Shown here piece by piece: positions 1-6,859 of a stretch of 22,029 bases of DNA (its first letter is position 1; every line of letters starts with the position of its first letter). The stretch spans positions 1 through 22,029 of the forward strand of contig JBDKTK010000036.1 in assembly GCA_039680225.1 (NCBI GenBank), in the 5' to 3' direction. The notes below the pieces were generated by a model. It saw nothing but the letters and a program-made list of their open reading frames with translations. It was not told the DNA's origin and did no database searches. This DNA is from JBDKTK01 sp039680225. GTDB lineage: Bacteria > Desulfobacterota > Syntrophia > Syntrophales > UBA4778. A program made the translations under genes and the position numbers.

Positions 1-753
1 GCGGTAATCCGGGTATTCGGAATCTATAAGGCTCACCTTGAGGAGGACCCCGTCCCTTTTGATTATGCACATGCCTTTGCGGACGCCCACCTCGATATCC
101 CCCTCGCAATCCTCAATGAGTTTCCTGATTTCGGCTATGCCCTTGCGCGGGATGATTATGCCCTTTTCCAGGTTGAGGAAATTCTGGGAGCCGGTGTCCA
201 TGCTGACCAGGGCGAGCCGGTGCCCGTCAGTGGTAACCATTTTTAAAAGAGACCTTTCGCCTTCTTTTTCCGTTTCCAGAAGAGCGCCGTTGAGGTAAAT
301 CCTCATTTCTTCCAGGGACATTGCAAAGAAGCTCTTTGCTATCATCTCCTTGAGGATGCCGGCTTTCAGTTTATAAAACTGGGTGTTTTCATCATCCGTG
401 ATGCTGGGAAAATCATCCACCCCGATGCCCGGGATCTTATACCCGACTTTTCCACACGTAATGCTCACCCAATTAACATCATTCATCTTGACATGGACGA
501 CCTCGCCCTGCACCTCCCTGATCATTTCATAGAGCTTCCTGGCAGAGAGAGTTATTTCACCCGGCTGGATTACGTCGGCCTGATAATCGGCGATGAGCCC
601 CAGTTCCCGATTTGTGGCGACAATCCTTATCTGGCCCGTACCGGTCCTGATCAGGACGTTACTGAGGATCGGCAGTGTTGTTCTTTTCTCGACAATTCCA
701 AGAGTCTTCTGAATGCCTTCCAGGATGGTTTCACGGCTGATAAAGAATTCCAT
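1..753 (-). CDS. dnaN: DNA polymerase III beta sliding clamp, 5' part
   Basis: The ring-shaped clamp that tethers the replicative polymerase to DNA. The frame opens with ATG at 751-753 (MEFFISRETILEGIQKTLG) and stays open to the left edge, giving 251 codons of a protein that is usually about 366-375 residues, so roughly the last third is outside the window. Recognisable clamp features are the N-terminal segment ending in TTLPILSNVLI, the MVTTDGHRLAL segment of the second domain, and SEYPDYR at the cut edge, which matches the conserved (G/S)E(F/Y)PDY of clamps. The upstream AGGT at about 758-761 (minus strand) is a modest ribosome binding site. It follows dnaA in the same direction with a 139-base gap that holds a DnaA box and a candidate unwinding element. 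The product is secure; only the truncation limits the call. Confidence 0.96.
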   Translation of the reverse strand, partial: MEFFISRETILEGIQKTLGIVEKRTTLPILSNVLIRTGTGQIRIVATNRELGLIADYQADVIQPGEITLSARKLYEMIREVQGEVVHVKMNDVNWVSITCGKVGYKIPGIGVDDFPSITDDENTQFYKLKAGILKEMIAKSFFAMSLEEMRIYLNGALLETEKEGERSLLKMVTTDGHRLALVSMDTGSQNFLNLEKGIIIPRKGIAEIRKLIEDCEGDIEVGVRKGMCIIKRDGVLLKVSLIDSEYPDYR

Positions 754-780
754 TCTATTACCTATCTCTTTCTTTAGTTG

Positions 781-824
781 AAAAAATAGTAGTCAAAGTA
801 GTAGTACCTGTGAATTGTTGATAA
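781..824 (-). other. Candidate origin unwinding element: DnaA box plus DnaA-trio-like triplets
   Basis: Between dnaA and dnaN, a perfect TTATCAACA box (minus strand, 816-824) is followed after 11 bases by a triplet row. Read 3' to 5' on the plus strand from 804 down to 784, the triplets are GAT GAT GAA ACT GAT GAT AAA, then more A. Six of seven fit the published DnaA-trio consensus 3'-(G/A)A(T/A)-5'. Orientation (box, short spacer, trios, A/T run) and position in the dnaA-dnaN gap match the basal unwinding system known from Bacillus subtilis. A degenerate box, CAATTCACA (809-817), overlaps the perfect one by two bases. The identification is inference from pattern. Confidence 0.6.
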
Positions 825-892
825 CTCTTATTTTCCCAGTATAATCAGACAGGTGGTCAAAGGCCGCTTGTTGACGGACGGCTTGCCCCTGG

Positions 893-2245
893 TTAATTGT
901 TTCTCAGTTCGCTTTCTATTTCCTCGGCCAGCCTCTTGGTTTTATGGTCTTCCTCAACAAGCTTTTTCATTTTATTGTTGGCGTAAATTACCGTTGAATG
1001 GTCCTTGCCGCCGATCTTCGATCCGATATCGGGGAACGACTCCCCGGTTATCTTCCGGCACAGGTACATGGCCATCTGCCGGGGAAGGACAAGGTTCTTG
1101 TTCCTCTTTTCCGATTTCAGGTCGGATACTTTCACGCCGAATTTGGCCGAGACGGCCTTCAGCACCTCGTCAATGGTGATTTCCTTTGTATCGCCGTGTT
1201 TCATGACCTTGTTGAGGACCTCTTTGACGAGGTTCATGTCGATCTCCCTCCTGGTCAGCGATGAATATGCGGCGATCCTGATCAGGAAGCCTTCCAGCTC
1301 CCGGATGCTCGATTCGGATTTGGAAGCGATATAATATTCCACGTTCTGGGGGATCATAATATCGTTTTCCTGGGCCTTCTTGCGGATGATCGCAATCTTG
1401 GTCTCTATTTCGGGAGGCTGGATATCGGCCACCAGTCCCCATTCGAACCGCGAACGCAGGCGTCCTTCCAGGTTCGGGATATCCTTCGGGAATTTATCGC
1501 TCGTAACAACTATCTGCTTGCCGGAATCGTGGAGGGTGTTGAAGGTATGGAAAAACTCCTCCTGCGTCCTCTCTTTTCCGGCGATGAACTGGATGTCGTC
1601 GATCAACAGGTAGTCGATATACCGGAACTTTTCCCGGAAAGCCTGCATCTTGTCGAACCTGATGCAGCTGATCAGCTCATTCATGAATTCCTCGGCCGAG
1701 ACGTACAGCACATGCTTGCCGTGGTTCATGGTGAGGGTGTGCAGGCCGATGGCGTTGAGCAGGTGCGTCTTGCCCAGTCCCACCCCGCCGTAAATAAAGA
1801 GCGGGTTATAATTCTTGGCCGGCTGCTCGGCGACGGCAATGCAGGCGGCATGGGCGAACTGGTTGCAGGTCCCGACCACAAATCTCTCAAACGTATAATT
1901 AGGGTTGAGAGACGAATACATCTTCTGGTCCTTCGGCCGCGGTTGCGCGGGCTTCTTCTCCCTGTTTTCGTCTTTCGCAACCTCGGAATGGACTGCGGCA
2001 TCTGCTGCTTTATCTATGCTGAAAACAATCTTGACGTCTATTCCCGCCGCCGAGCTCAGGGATTCCCTGATCACGGCCAGATAATTTTCAACGAGCCAGT
2101 CCCGGAAAAACTTGTTCGGCACCGAAAGGTTAACAGTTTCGCCCTCAACAGAGGAAATCTTCAGCGGCTGGATCCACGTGTCGTAATTCTGCCTGCTTAT
2201 TCTCTCTTTGATTAAATTAGCGCTTTTTTCCCAGAGTACTTCCAA
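893..2245 (-). CDS. dnaA: Chromosomal replication initiator DnaA
   Basis: AAA+ ATPase that binds DnaA boxes, melts the origin and loads the replicative helicase; it also regulates its own transcription. It has 450 residues, a normal length. Domain I spans about 1-85 (WEKSANLIKERISRQNYDTW start), followed by a short charged linker at 86-108. The AAA+ domain carries Walker A GGVGLGKT (153-160), Walker B LLIDD (213-217) and the arginine-rich GRLRSRFEWGL (261-271). Domain IV carries the DNA-binding signature KDHSTVIYANN (414-424). The start codon is TTG at 2243-2245, preceded by AGGA six bases upstream; no in-frame ATG fits the conserved N-terminus. It sits downstream of parB on the same strand and upstream of dnaN. 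Paired DnaA boxes begin 22 bases before the start codon, so autoregulation is likely. Confidence 0.98.
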   Translation of the reverse strand: MEVLWEKSANLIKERISRQNYDTWIQPLKISSVEGETVNLSVPNKFFRDWLVENYLAVIRESLSSAAGIDVKIVFSIDKAADAAVHSEVAKDENREKKPAQPRPKDQKMYSSLNPNYTFERFVVGTCNQFAHAACIAVAEQPAKNYNPLFIYGGVGLGKTHLLNAIGLHTLTMNHGKHVLYVSAEEFMNELISCIRFDKMQAFREKFRYIDYLLIDDIQFIAGKERTQEEFFHTFNTLHDSGKQIVVTSDKFPKDIPNLEGRLRSRFEWGLVADIQPPEIETKIAIIRKKAQENDIMIPQNVEYYIASKSESSIRELEGFLIRIAAYSSLTRREIDMNLVKEVLNKVMKHGDTKEITIDEVLKAVSAKFGVKVSDLKSEKRNKNLVLPRQMAMYLCRKITGESFPDIGSKIGGKDHSTVIYANNKMKKLVEEDHKTKRLAEEIESELRNN

Positions 2246-2266
2246 ATCAAATCCTGATTAACAGAT

Positions 2267-2286
2267 TTATCAACACCTGTTGATAA
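2267..2286. promoter_or_regulatory. Head-to-head DnaA boxes upstream of dnaA
   Basis: TTATCAACA (2267-2275) and its exact reverse complement TGTTGATAA (2278-2286) form an inverted pair separated by two bases. Each is one mismatch from the TTATCCACA consensus and identical to the box between dnaA and dnaN, so this is probably the species' preferred box. The pair begins 22 bases upstream of the dnaA TTG start, where bound DnaA could repress its own gene or form the second half of a split origin. On the minus strand a weak promoter-like TTTCAC / CATAAA pair lies just upstream, at about 2292-2321. Confidence 0.75.
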
Positions 2287-2330
2287 GTGAGGTTTTATGC
2301 AGGCCCGAGTTTTACGGGTGAAACCGAGGC

Positions 2331-2350
2331 TTAAAAAAACCGGGCCGAAC
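2331..2350 (-). terminator. Possible weak terminator after parB
   Basis: On the minus strand, a GC-rich CGGTTCGGCCCGG segment downstream of parB is followed directly by a run of seven T (2333-2339). The T-run is clear, but the pairing partner is poor (only a four-base CGGG/CCCG stem with a long loop), so this is a tentative intrinsic terminator in the 128-base parB-dnaA gap. Confidence 0.25.
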
Positions 2351-2373
2351 CGTAGCATATATCCCGTGCAAAC

Positions 2374-3234
2374 TCAATTCTTATCCAGTAAAACAGCCAG
2401 CAGCCTCTCCAGGTCGGCCGCCGAAAAGAACCTGATTTCCAGGCTGCCTTTAGAGCCTGCCGAGGTCTTGATGCGCACTTTCGTCATCAACCGCTTGGAA
2501 AGGCGCAGTTCCAGGTCCTTGATTGCCGCTTCCCGGGCCTGGGCCGGTTTCTTTGGGGGCATCTTCTTTGCGGCAAGGGCTTTGACGAGCCGCTCAGCCT
2601 CGCGCACATTGAGCTTTCTTTTGACTATCTCGGCAGTCGCCCGGGCCTGGAGCTGCTCCGATTCCAGGCTTAAGATGGCCCTGGCGTGGCCGGCGCTCAA
2701 TTCCCGGCTGGCCAGCAGCTTTTTAACTGCCGGGATCGATTTCAGCAGGCGCAGGGAGTTTGTAATTGTCGACCGGTCCTTGCCCACCCTTGAAGAGATA
2801 TCTTCCTGCGACAGTCCGAATTGCTCCTGAAGTATCTGGAATCCCTCGGCTTCTTCAAGAGGGTTGAGCTCCGACCTCTGGATGTTTTCTACGATGGAAA
2901 GCTCGGCCGTGTCCCGGTCCGCTGCCTCCCTGATCACTACGGGGACTGATTTGAGGCCTGCGGCCTGGGCCGCCCTCCAGCGCCGCTCGCCGGCGATGAT
3001 CTCGTAACCGCCTTCCCTGAGCCTGCGGACGACTATCGGCTGGATGATGCCGCTCTCTTTCACGGAGGCGACAAGGGCCTTCATGTCCTGCTCGTTAAAA
3101 TCTTTTCTGGCCTGGAACCTGTTGGGCCTGAGTTCCTCTATGGCGCAGGTCAGGTACGACGGCCTCTCCGACAATTCCCTTGCCAGGTCCGGAAACATGG
3201 CGCCCAGCCCTTTGCCGAGCGAAACCTTGGACAT
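2374..3234 (-). CDS. parB: Chromosome partitioning protein ParB
   Basis: CTP-dependent DNA clamp that loads at parS sites near the origin and, with ParA, segregates new origins. It has 286 residues from the ATG at 3232-3234. A longer open frame exists upstream, but MSKVSLGKGLGAMF is the standard ParB N-terminus, and a GGGAGG binding site lies seven bases before this ATG. Visible motifs are GERRWRAA (82-89, CTP-binding core), ENIQRSELNPLEEA (116-129) and a helix-turn-helix at about 141-164. A basic linker (about 224-240) leads to a C-terminal dimerisation domain. The ParA stop and ParB start overlap as TGATG, indicating coupled translation. No good parS sequence was found in the window, so its target site probably lies outside or is divergent. 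Confidence 0.97.
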   Translation of the reverse strand: MSKVSLGKGLGAMFPDLARELSERPSYLTCAIEELRPNRFQARKDFNEQDMKALVASVKESGIIQPIVVRRLREGGYEIIAGERRWRAAQAAGLKSVPVVIREAADRDTAELSIVENIQRSELNPLEEAEGFQILQEQFGLSQEDISSRVGKDRSTITNSLRLLKSIPAVKKLLASRELSAGHARAILSLESEQLQARATAEIVKRKLNVREAERLVKALAAKKMPPKKPAQAREAAIKDLELRLSKRLMTKVRIKTSAGSKGSLEIRFFSAADLERLLAVLLDKN

Positions 3235-4004
3235 CAATTCCTCCCGTTTGCCAGGATCTCCCTGGCCAGGTCCAGGTAGCAGGCCGCTCCCCGGGACTTT
3301 ATGTCGTACAGGATTATGGGCAGGCCATGGCTCGGGCATTCCGAGAGCCGCACATTCCTGGGTATTACCGTATTAAAAACCTTCTCGCCGAAATTCTTCC
3401 GGATATCCTCCTCGACCATGTGCGACAGCCGGTTGCGGGAATCGAACATCGTCAGCAGTATCCCGGAGAGCGCGAGCGACGGGTTAAGGCCCGCCCGGAT
3501 CAGCTTGACCGTCTTCATCAGGTATCCGAGCCCCTCCATGGCGAAATACTCGCACTGCATGGGCACGATCAGGGAATCTGAGGCAACCAGGGCATTGATG
3601 GTCAGCACGCCCAATGAAGGCGGGCAGTCCAGGATGACATAATCAAGGTCTCCGTTGAACGCCTGAAGCAGCTGCTTGAGCTTGTGCTCCCGGTCCGGAA
3701 GGCCGATGAATTCTACTTCTATCCCGACAAGTTCCTGGTTCGAAGGGATCACCTTCAGATGGGGGATCGACGTATCGTGGATCGTCTCCCCGATAGGCAT
3801 GGCTCCCACCAGGGCCTGGTAGAGATTTCTCTCCTCGGTCCTGGATTTGTCTATGCCGACCCCGCTCGAGGCGTTTCCCTGCGGGTCGCAGTCAATCAGC
3901 AGGGTTTTTTTCTCGGCGGCAGCCAGGGAAGCCGCCAGGTTGATTGCCGTCGTGGTCTTCCCGACCCCACCCTTCTGATTGGTTATGCTGATGATTTTTC
4001 TCAT
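3234..4004 (-). CDS. parA: Chromosome partitioning ATPase ParA (Soj)
   Basis: Deviant Walker ATPase that binds nucleoid DNA as an ATP dimer and is stimulated by ParB to move origins apart; Soj-type members also modulate DnaA. It has 256 residues when started at ATG 4002-4004 (MRKIISITNQKGG), the family's usual start. An in-frame ATG 54 bases further upstream (4056-4058) would add 18 residues with no family match. Motifs are the deviant Walker A KGGVGKTT (11-18), LLIDCDPQGN (about 35-44) and VILDCPPSLG (Walker B region). The binding site before the chosen start is weak. It overlaps parB by one base, and rsmG lies 74 bases upstream on the same strand, so rsmG-parA-parB is a probable operon. Confidence 0.97.
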   Translation of the reverse strand: MRKIISITNQKGGVGKTTTAINLAASLAAAEKKTLLIDCDPQGNASSGVGIDKSRTEERNLYQALVGAMPIGETIHDTSIPHLKVIPSNQELVGIEVEFIGLPDREHKLKQLLQAFNGDLDYVILDCPPSLGVLTINALVASDSLIVPMQCEYFAMEGLGYLMKTVKLIRAGLNPSLALSGILLTMFDSRNRLSHMVEEDIRKNFGEKVFNTVIPRNVRLSECPSHGLPIILYDIKSRGAACYLDLAREILANGRN

Positions 4005-4078
4005 TGGATTCCGGACGCAACTTGGGGCGAGAATTTGCGTCAATGTAGCACAAAACATAGGCTTTGCAAAGAGTTATT

Positions 4079-4774
4079 TTAACCTCTTTTGTGGGGATAA
4101 ACCTTGGAATATATTAGGATTTTTCTTCCATCGCCGGTTACGGGGAGGCGAAGCGTCCGGGTATCCGGGAGGGCCAGTCCGAGCCTCTCCGGAAGGCCCT
4201 CGGGAAGGGATTCCGCCTCCTGGGAACCGCCCCCCTTCATGGCAATAATCTTGCCCCCGGGGGCGGCGAAAAAAGCCCCTTGTCTCAGGAGTACAGGGAG
4301 CCTCAGGCCGGCCCGGGACACGACAATGTCGAAATCCGACCGGTACTCCTCTCCCAGGTCTTCCACCCGGGCATTAAGGATTTTTACCTCGAGGTTGAGC
4401 TTGCGGCAGAGTTCCTTCAGGAAGGAGACCTTTTTGCCGTTGGACTCAACGAGCGTGAGACGGATTGAAGGGTCGAGGATCTTCAGGGGCACGCCGGGGA
4501 ACCCTGCCCCTGTCCCGATGTCGAGCAGCCGCGAGCCGGGGTGAATAAATCCAATCAGGGTGAGCGAGTCGATAAAGTGCCTGATAGGGATGTCATAGTC
4601 GGATTTCAGGGAAATCAGGTTAACCTTGCGGTTCCAGAAAAGGAGCTCTTTTTCGTAGGTGCGGAAAAGGCCCAGCTGATTGTCGTCGAGCTTGATCCCG
4701 AGTTCCGCCGCGGCTTTGCTGAGGACCGCAGGGGAATCACCCTTAAGGGAATGATTTGATTCAGTATCCGGCAT
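4079..4774 (-). CDS. rsmG: 16S rRNA (guanine-527 N7) methyltransferase RsmG
   Basis: Adds the N7-methyl group to G527 of 16S rRNA using S-adenosylmethionine; loss gives low-level streptomycin resistance in several bacteria. It has 231 residues, a normal length. Family marks are WNRKVNL (47-53), HFIDSL (66-71), the SAM-binding loop LLDIGTGAGFPG (83-94), and VVSRA before the C-terminal sheet. It is usually paired with mnmG, but here mnmG is not adjacent: the gene begins the leftward rsmG-parA-parB run, and upstream is a divergent gap to trmJ. No Shine-Dalgarno is seen before the ATG. Instead TATAAA lies six bases upstream, which would suit a leaderless or very short-leader transcript (inference). 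Confidence 0.96.
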   Translation of the reverse strand: MPDTESNHSLKGDSPAVLSKAAAELGIKLDDNQLGLFRTYEKELLFWNRKVNLISLKSDYDIPIRHFIDSLTLIGFIHPGSRLLDIGTGAGFPGVPLKILDPSIRLTLVESNGKKVSFLKELCRKLNLEVKILNARVEDLGEEYRSDFDIVVSRAGLRLPVLLRQGAFFAAPGGKIIAMKGGGSQEAESLPEGLPERLGLALPDTRTLRLPVTGDGRKILIYSKVYPHKRG

Positions 4775-4832
4775 GGTTTATAAGGGATATCAAATTTGGC
4801 CTGAACAGGGCAAATAAATTTACTTTTCAGCC

Positions 4833-4852
4833 CTCCCCCTTTTAAAGGGGGG
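4833..4852. repeat. C/G-rich hairpin between rsmG and trmJ
   Basis: CCCCCTTT and AAAGGGGG face each other around a single T within 4835-4851, making a strong inverted repeat in the 100-base divergent gap upstream of trmJ. Such short palindromes are often dispersed genome repeats. With both flanking genes reading away from it, it is unlikely to be an ordinary terminator. Confidence 0.4.
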
Positions 4853-4874
4853 AATTTAAAAAAAGGGATGATTT

Positions 4875-5633
4875 ATGTCTATCGGCGTCATCAGGGAAAA
4901 TATAACGATCGTCCTGCACCGGCCCAAGTACCAGGGCAATATCGGGTCGGCGGCGCGGGCGGCGATGAATATGGGATTTCACAATATATACGTGACGAAG
5001 CGCGAAGAGCCGGACATGGAGGAGATACGCCGGATGGCGACCCATCTGGCCGGCGGGAATGTTGAAAAGATCAGGTTTTTTGACGGGCTGGACGAGGCCC
5101 TGGCGGATTTCCAGTATATCGTCGGAACGACGTCCCGCATCGGGAAGGCGCGCCAGGTCCAGGCGGACCCGCGGGGCATGGCGTGCGACCTGATCGGCCT
5201 CTCGCAGAAGAACAAGGTGGCGGTCCTCTTCGGGCCGGAGGATTTCGGGCTGGCCAACGACGAGCTGAAACTCTGCCATGCCCTGGTCGAGATACCCACG
5301 GCCGGGGAACTCAAATCGCTGAACCTCTCCCATGCTGTCATGGTAATCTGCTACGAGCTTTTCCTGGCGCGCTCTGCCGCCTCCCCCAAATTCACCCCGA
5401 AGCTGGCGCGCCAGAGCGAGCTCGAAGGCATGTACGGCCAGCTCCAGGAACTCTTCCTGAAAATACACTTCATCCAGCACCAGAACCCCGAATACTGGAT
5501 GCTCAACGTCCGGCGCTTCCTTTCCCGTATAAAGCTGTACTCGCGGGAAGTGCGGCTCATCCGGGGGCTGTGCCGCCAGCTTGACTGGTATGTCCGAACA
5601 AAGGACTTGACAACACCGCCTCAAACCGATTAG
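4875..5633 (+). CDS. trmJ: tRNA (cytidine/uridine-2'-O-)-methyltransferase TrmJ-like
   Basis: SPOUT-class RNA methyltransferase of the TrmH family group 1, which methylates the ribose 2'-OH of nucleotide 32 in the tRNA anticodon loop in characterised members. It has 252 residues. The three SPOUT knot motifs are present and in order: GNIGSAARA (21-29), LFGPEDFGL (118-126) and SLNLSHAV (148-155). The C-terminal extension, after about residue 170, is the helical part typical of TrmJ. The ATG is preceded by AAGGGA at a good distance. It is 50 bases upstream of the sugar operon in the same direction, so it may share transcription, although its function is unrelated. The exact target nucleotide cannot be read from sequence; a related 2'-O-methyltransferase activity is possible. 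Confidence 0.9.
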   Translation: MSIGVIRENITIVLHRPKYQGNIGSAARAAMNMGFHNIYVTKREEPDMEEIRRMATHLAGGNVEKIRFFDGLDEALADFQYIVGTTSRIGKARQVQADPRGMACDLIGLSQKNKVAVLFGPEDFGLANDELKLCHALVEIPTAGELKSLNLSHAVMVICYELFLARSAASPKFTPKLARQSELEGMYGQLQELFLKIHFIQHQNPEYWMLNVRRFLSRIKLYSREVRLIRGLCRQLDWYVRTKDLTTPPQTD

Positions 5634-5683
5634 TTCAGGGCACATAAAAAGCCCAAAAAAAACAGGGAGACAAGAACTGGAAC

Positions 5684-6841
5684 ATGAACAAAATATTCGA
5701 ATTTACCGGGGCCAGGAGGATCGTATTCGGAGCGGGATCGTTCGGCCGGCTGCCTGAGATCATTAAACAAAAGGGGGCTAAAAAGCCCTTTTTCGTTATG
5801 GACCATAACCTGGCGAAAGCCGGTTATGCCGCACGGCTGGGAAAAATGCTGGAAGGGTCCGGCCTGAAATACGAGATCTTCGACCGGGTCGTCGCGGAGC
5901 CGGAGCTGGAGCTGGCCGACAAGGCCGCCAAGCTGGCTGCCCGCAGCAAATGCGACCTGGTGGTCGGGTTCGGGGGCGGCAGCTCCATGGACCTTGCCAA
6001 GGCGGTCGCGGCCATCGTGGCCAACAAGGCGCAAGCCGTCGATTTCCTGGGCCTCAACAAGGTCCCCGGGCCGGGCCTGCCCACGGTCATGGTCCCCACC
6101 ACCGCCGGCACCGGCAGCGAGGTGACGTTCACCGCAGTATTCGTGAGAAAGGACCTGGCCAAAAAGGAGGGGATGAACAGCCCCTTCCTGTATCCGGACC
6201 TGGCCCTGCTCGACCCGGAGCTTACCCTGGGCCTGCCCGCGCAGCCGACGGCGGCCACGGGCATGGACGCCCTGTGCCATGCGATCGAATCGTATACATC
6301 CGTGAACTCGAGCCCCATGAGCGAAATGTTCTCGCTCGAAGCCGTCCGCCTGATCTCGTCCAACCTGAGGACCTGTGTGCACGACGGCGGAAACCTCGAG
6401 GCGCGCAGCGAGATGCTGCTGGGCAGCCTCTATGCGGGGCTCGGCCTGGCAAACGCGGGAGTGGGAGCGGCCCATTCCCTGTCGTACCCCCTGGGCGGTA
6501 AGTACGGCATATCGCACGGACTGGCCAACACGATCATGCTGCCCCGGATAATGGAATTCAATATCCCGGGAGCGGTCGAAAAATTCGCGATAATTGCGGA
6601 GGTCATGGGCGAAATGGTGGACGACATGGCCCTGCGCGATGCCGCCTGCCTGGCCGTTGAAGCGGTTGACACCCTGATCGAAGACTGCGGGATCGGCACG
6701 GGCCTCGAAGACCTCGGTATACCCGAGGAGGACTTCCCCGAGCTGGCCAGGATCGCGCTCACAGTCCTCAGGCCGCTGGAGAACAACCCGCGCAAGGTCA
6801 CTTTCGAGGACGCAATAGATATTTACAGAGAATGCATGTAA
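5684..6841 (+). CDS. kdnB: Iron-containing alcohol dehydrogenase, KdnB-like (Kdo 8-oxidation)
   Basis: Family III metal-dependent alcohol dehydrogenase of 385 residues. Nucleotide-binding GGGSSMD (97-103) and PTTAGTGSEVT (138-148) are intact, as are four metal ligands at the expected places: D195 and H199 (GMDALCHAIE), H264 (GAAHSLSYPLGG) and H278 (ISHGLAN). The family alone would allow many alcohol substrates. The specific call rests on context: the next gene is a PLP sugar aminotransferase and kdsB follows, the set that in Shewanella makes Kdo8N, where KdnB oxidises the C8 hydroxyl of Kdo to an aldehyde. An AGGGAG-like binding site precedes the ATG. Confidence is high for the family and moderate for Kdo as substrate. 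Confidence 0.8.
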   Translation: MNKIFEFTGARRIVFGAGSFGRLPEIIKQKGAKKPFFVMDHNLAKAGYAARLGKMLEGSGLKYEIFDRVVAEPELELADKAAKLAARSKCDLVVGFGGGSSMDLAKAVAAIVANKAQAVDFLGLNKVPGPGLPTVMVPTTAGTGSEVTFTAVFVRKDLAKKEGMNSPFLYPDLALLDPELTLGLPAQPTAATGMDALCHAIESYTSVNSSPMSEMFSLEAVRLISSNLRTCVHDGGNLEARSEMLLGSLYAGLGLANAGVGAAHSLSYPLGGKYGISHGLANTIMLPRIMEFNIPGAVEKFAIIAEVMGEMVDDMALRDAACLAVEAVDTLIEDCGIGTGLEDLGIPEEDFPELARIALTVLRPLENNPRKVTFEDAIDIYRECM

Positions 6842-6859
6842 GCAAAGCAGGAGATAAAA

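Noticed and set aside
1529..2215. Plus-strand open frame inside dnaA
   Set aside because: Lies wholly opposite the conserved DnaA domains and has no recognisable motif.
3235..3339. Longer ParB starting at 3339
   Set aside because: The added 35 residues overlap ParA and have no family match; MSKVSLGKGLG with GGGAGG upstream is the expected start.
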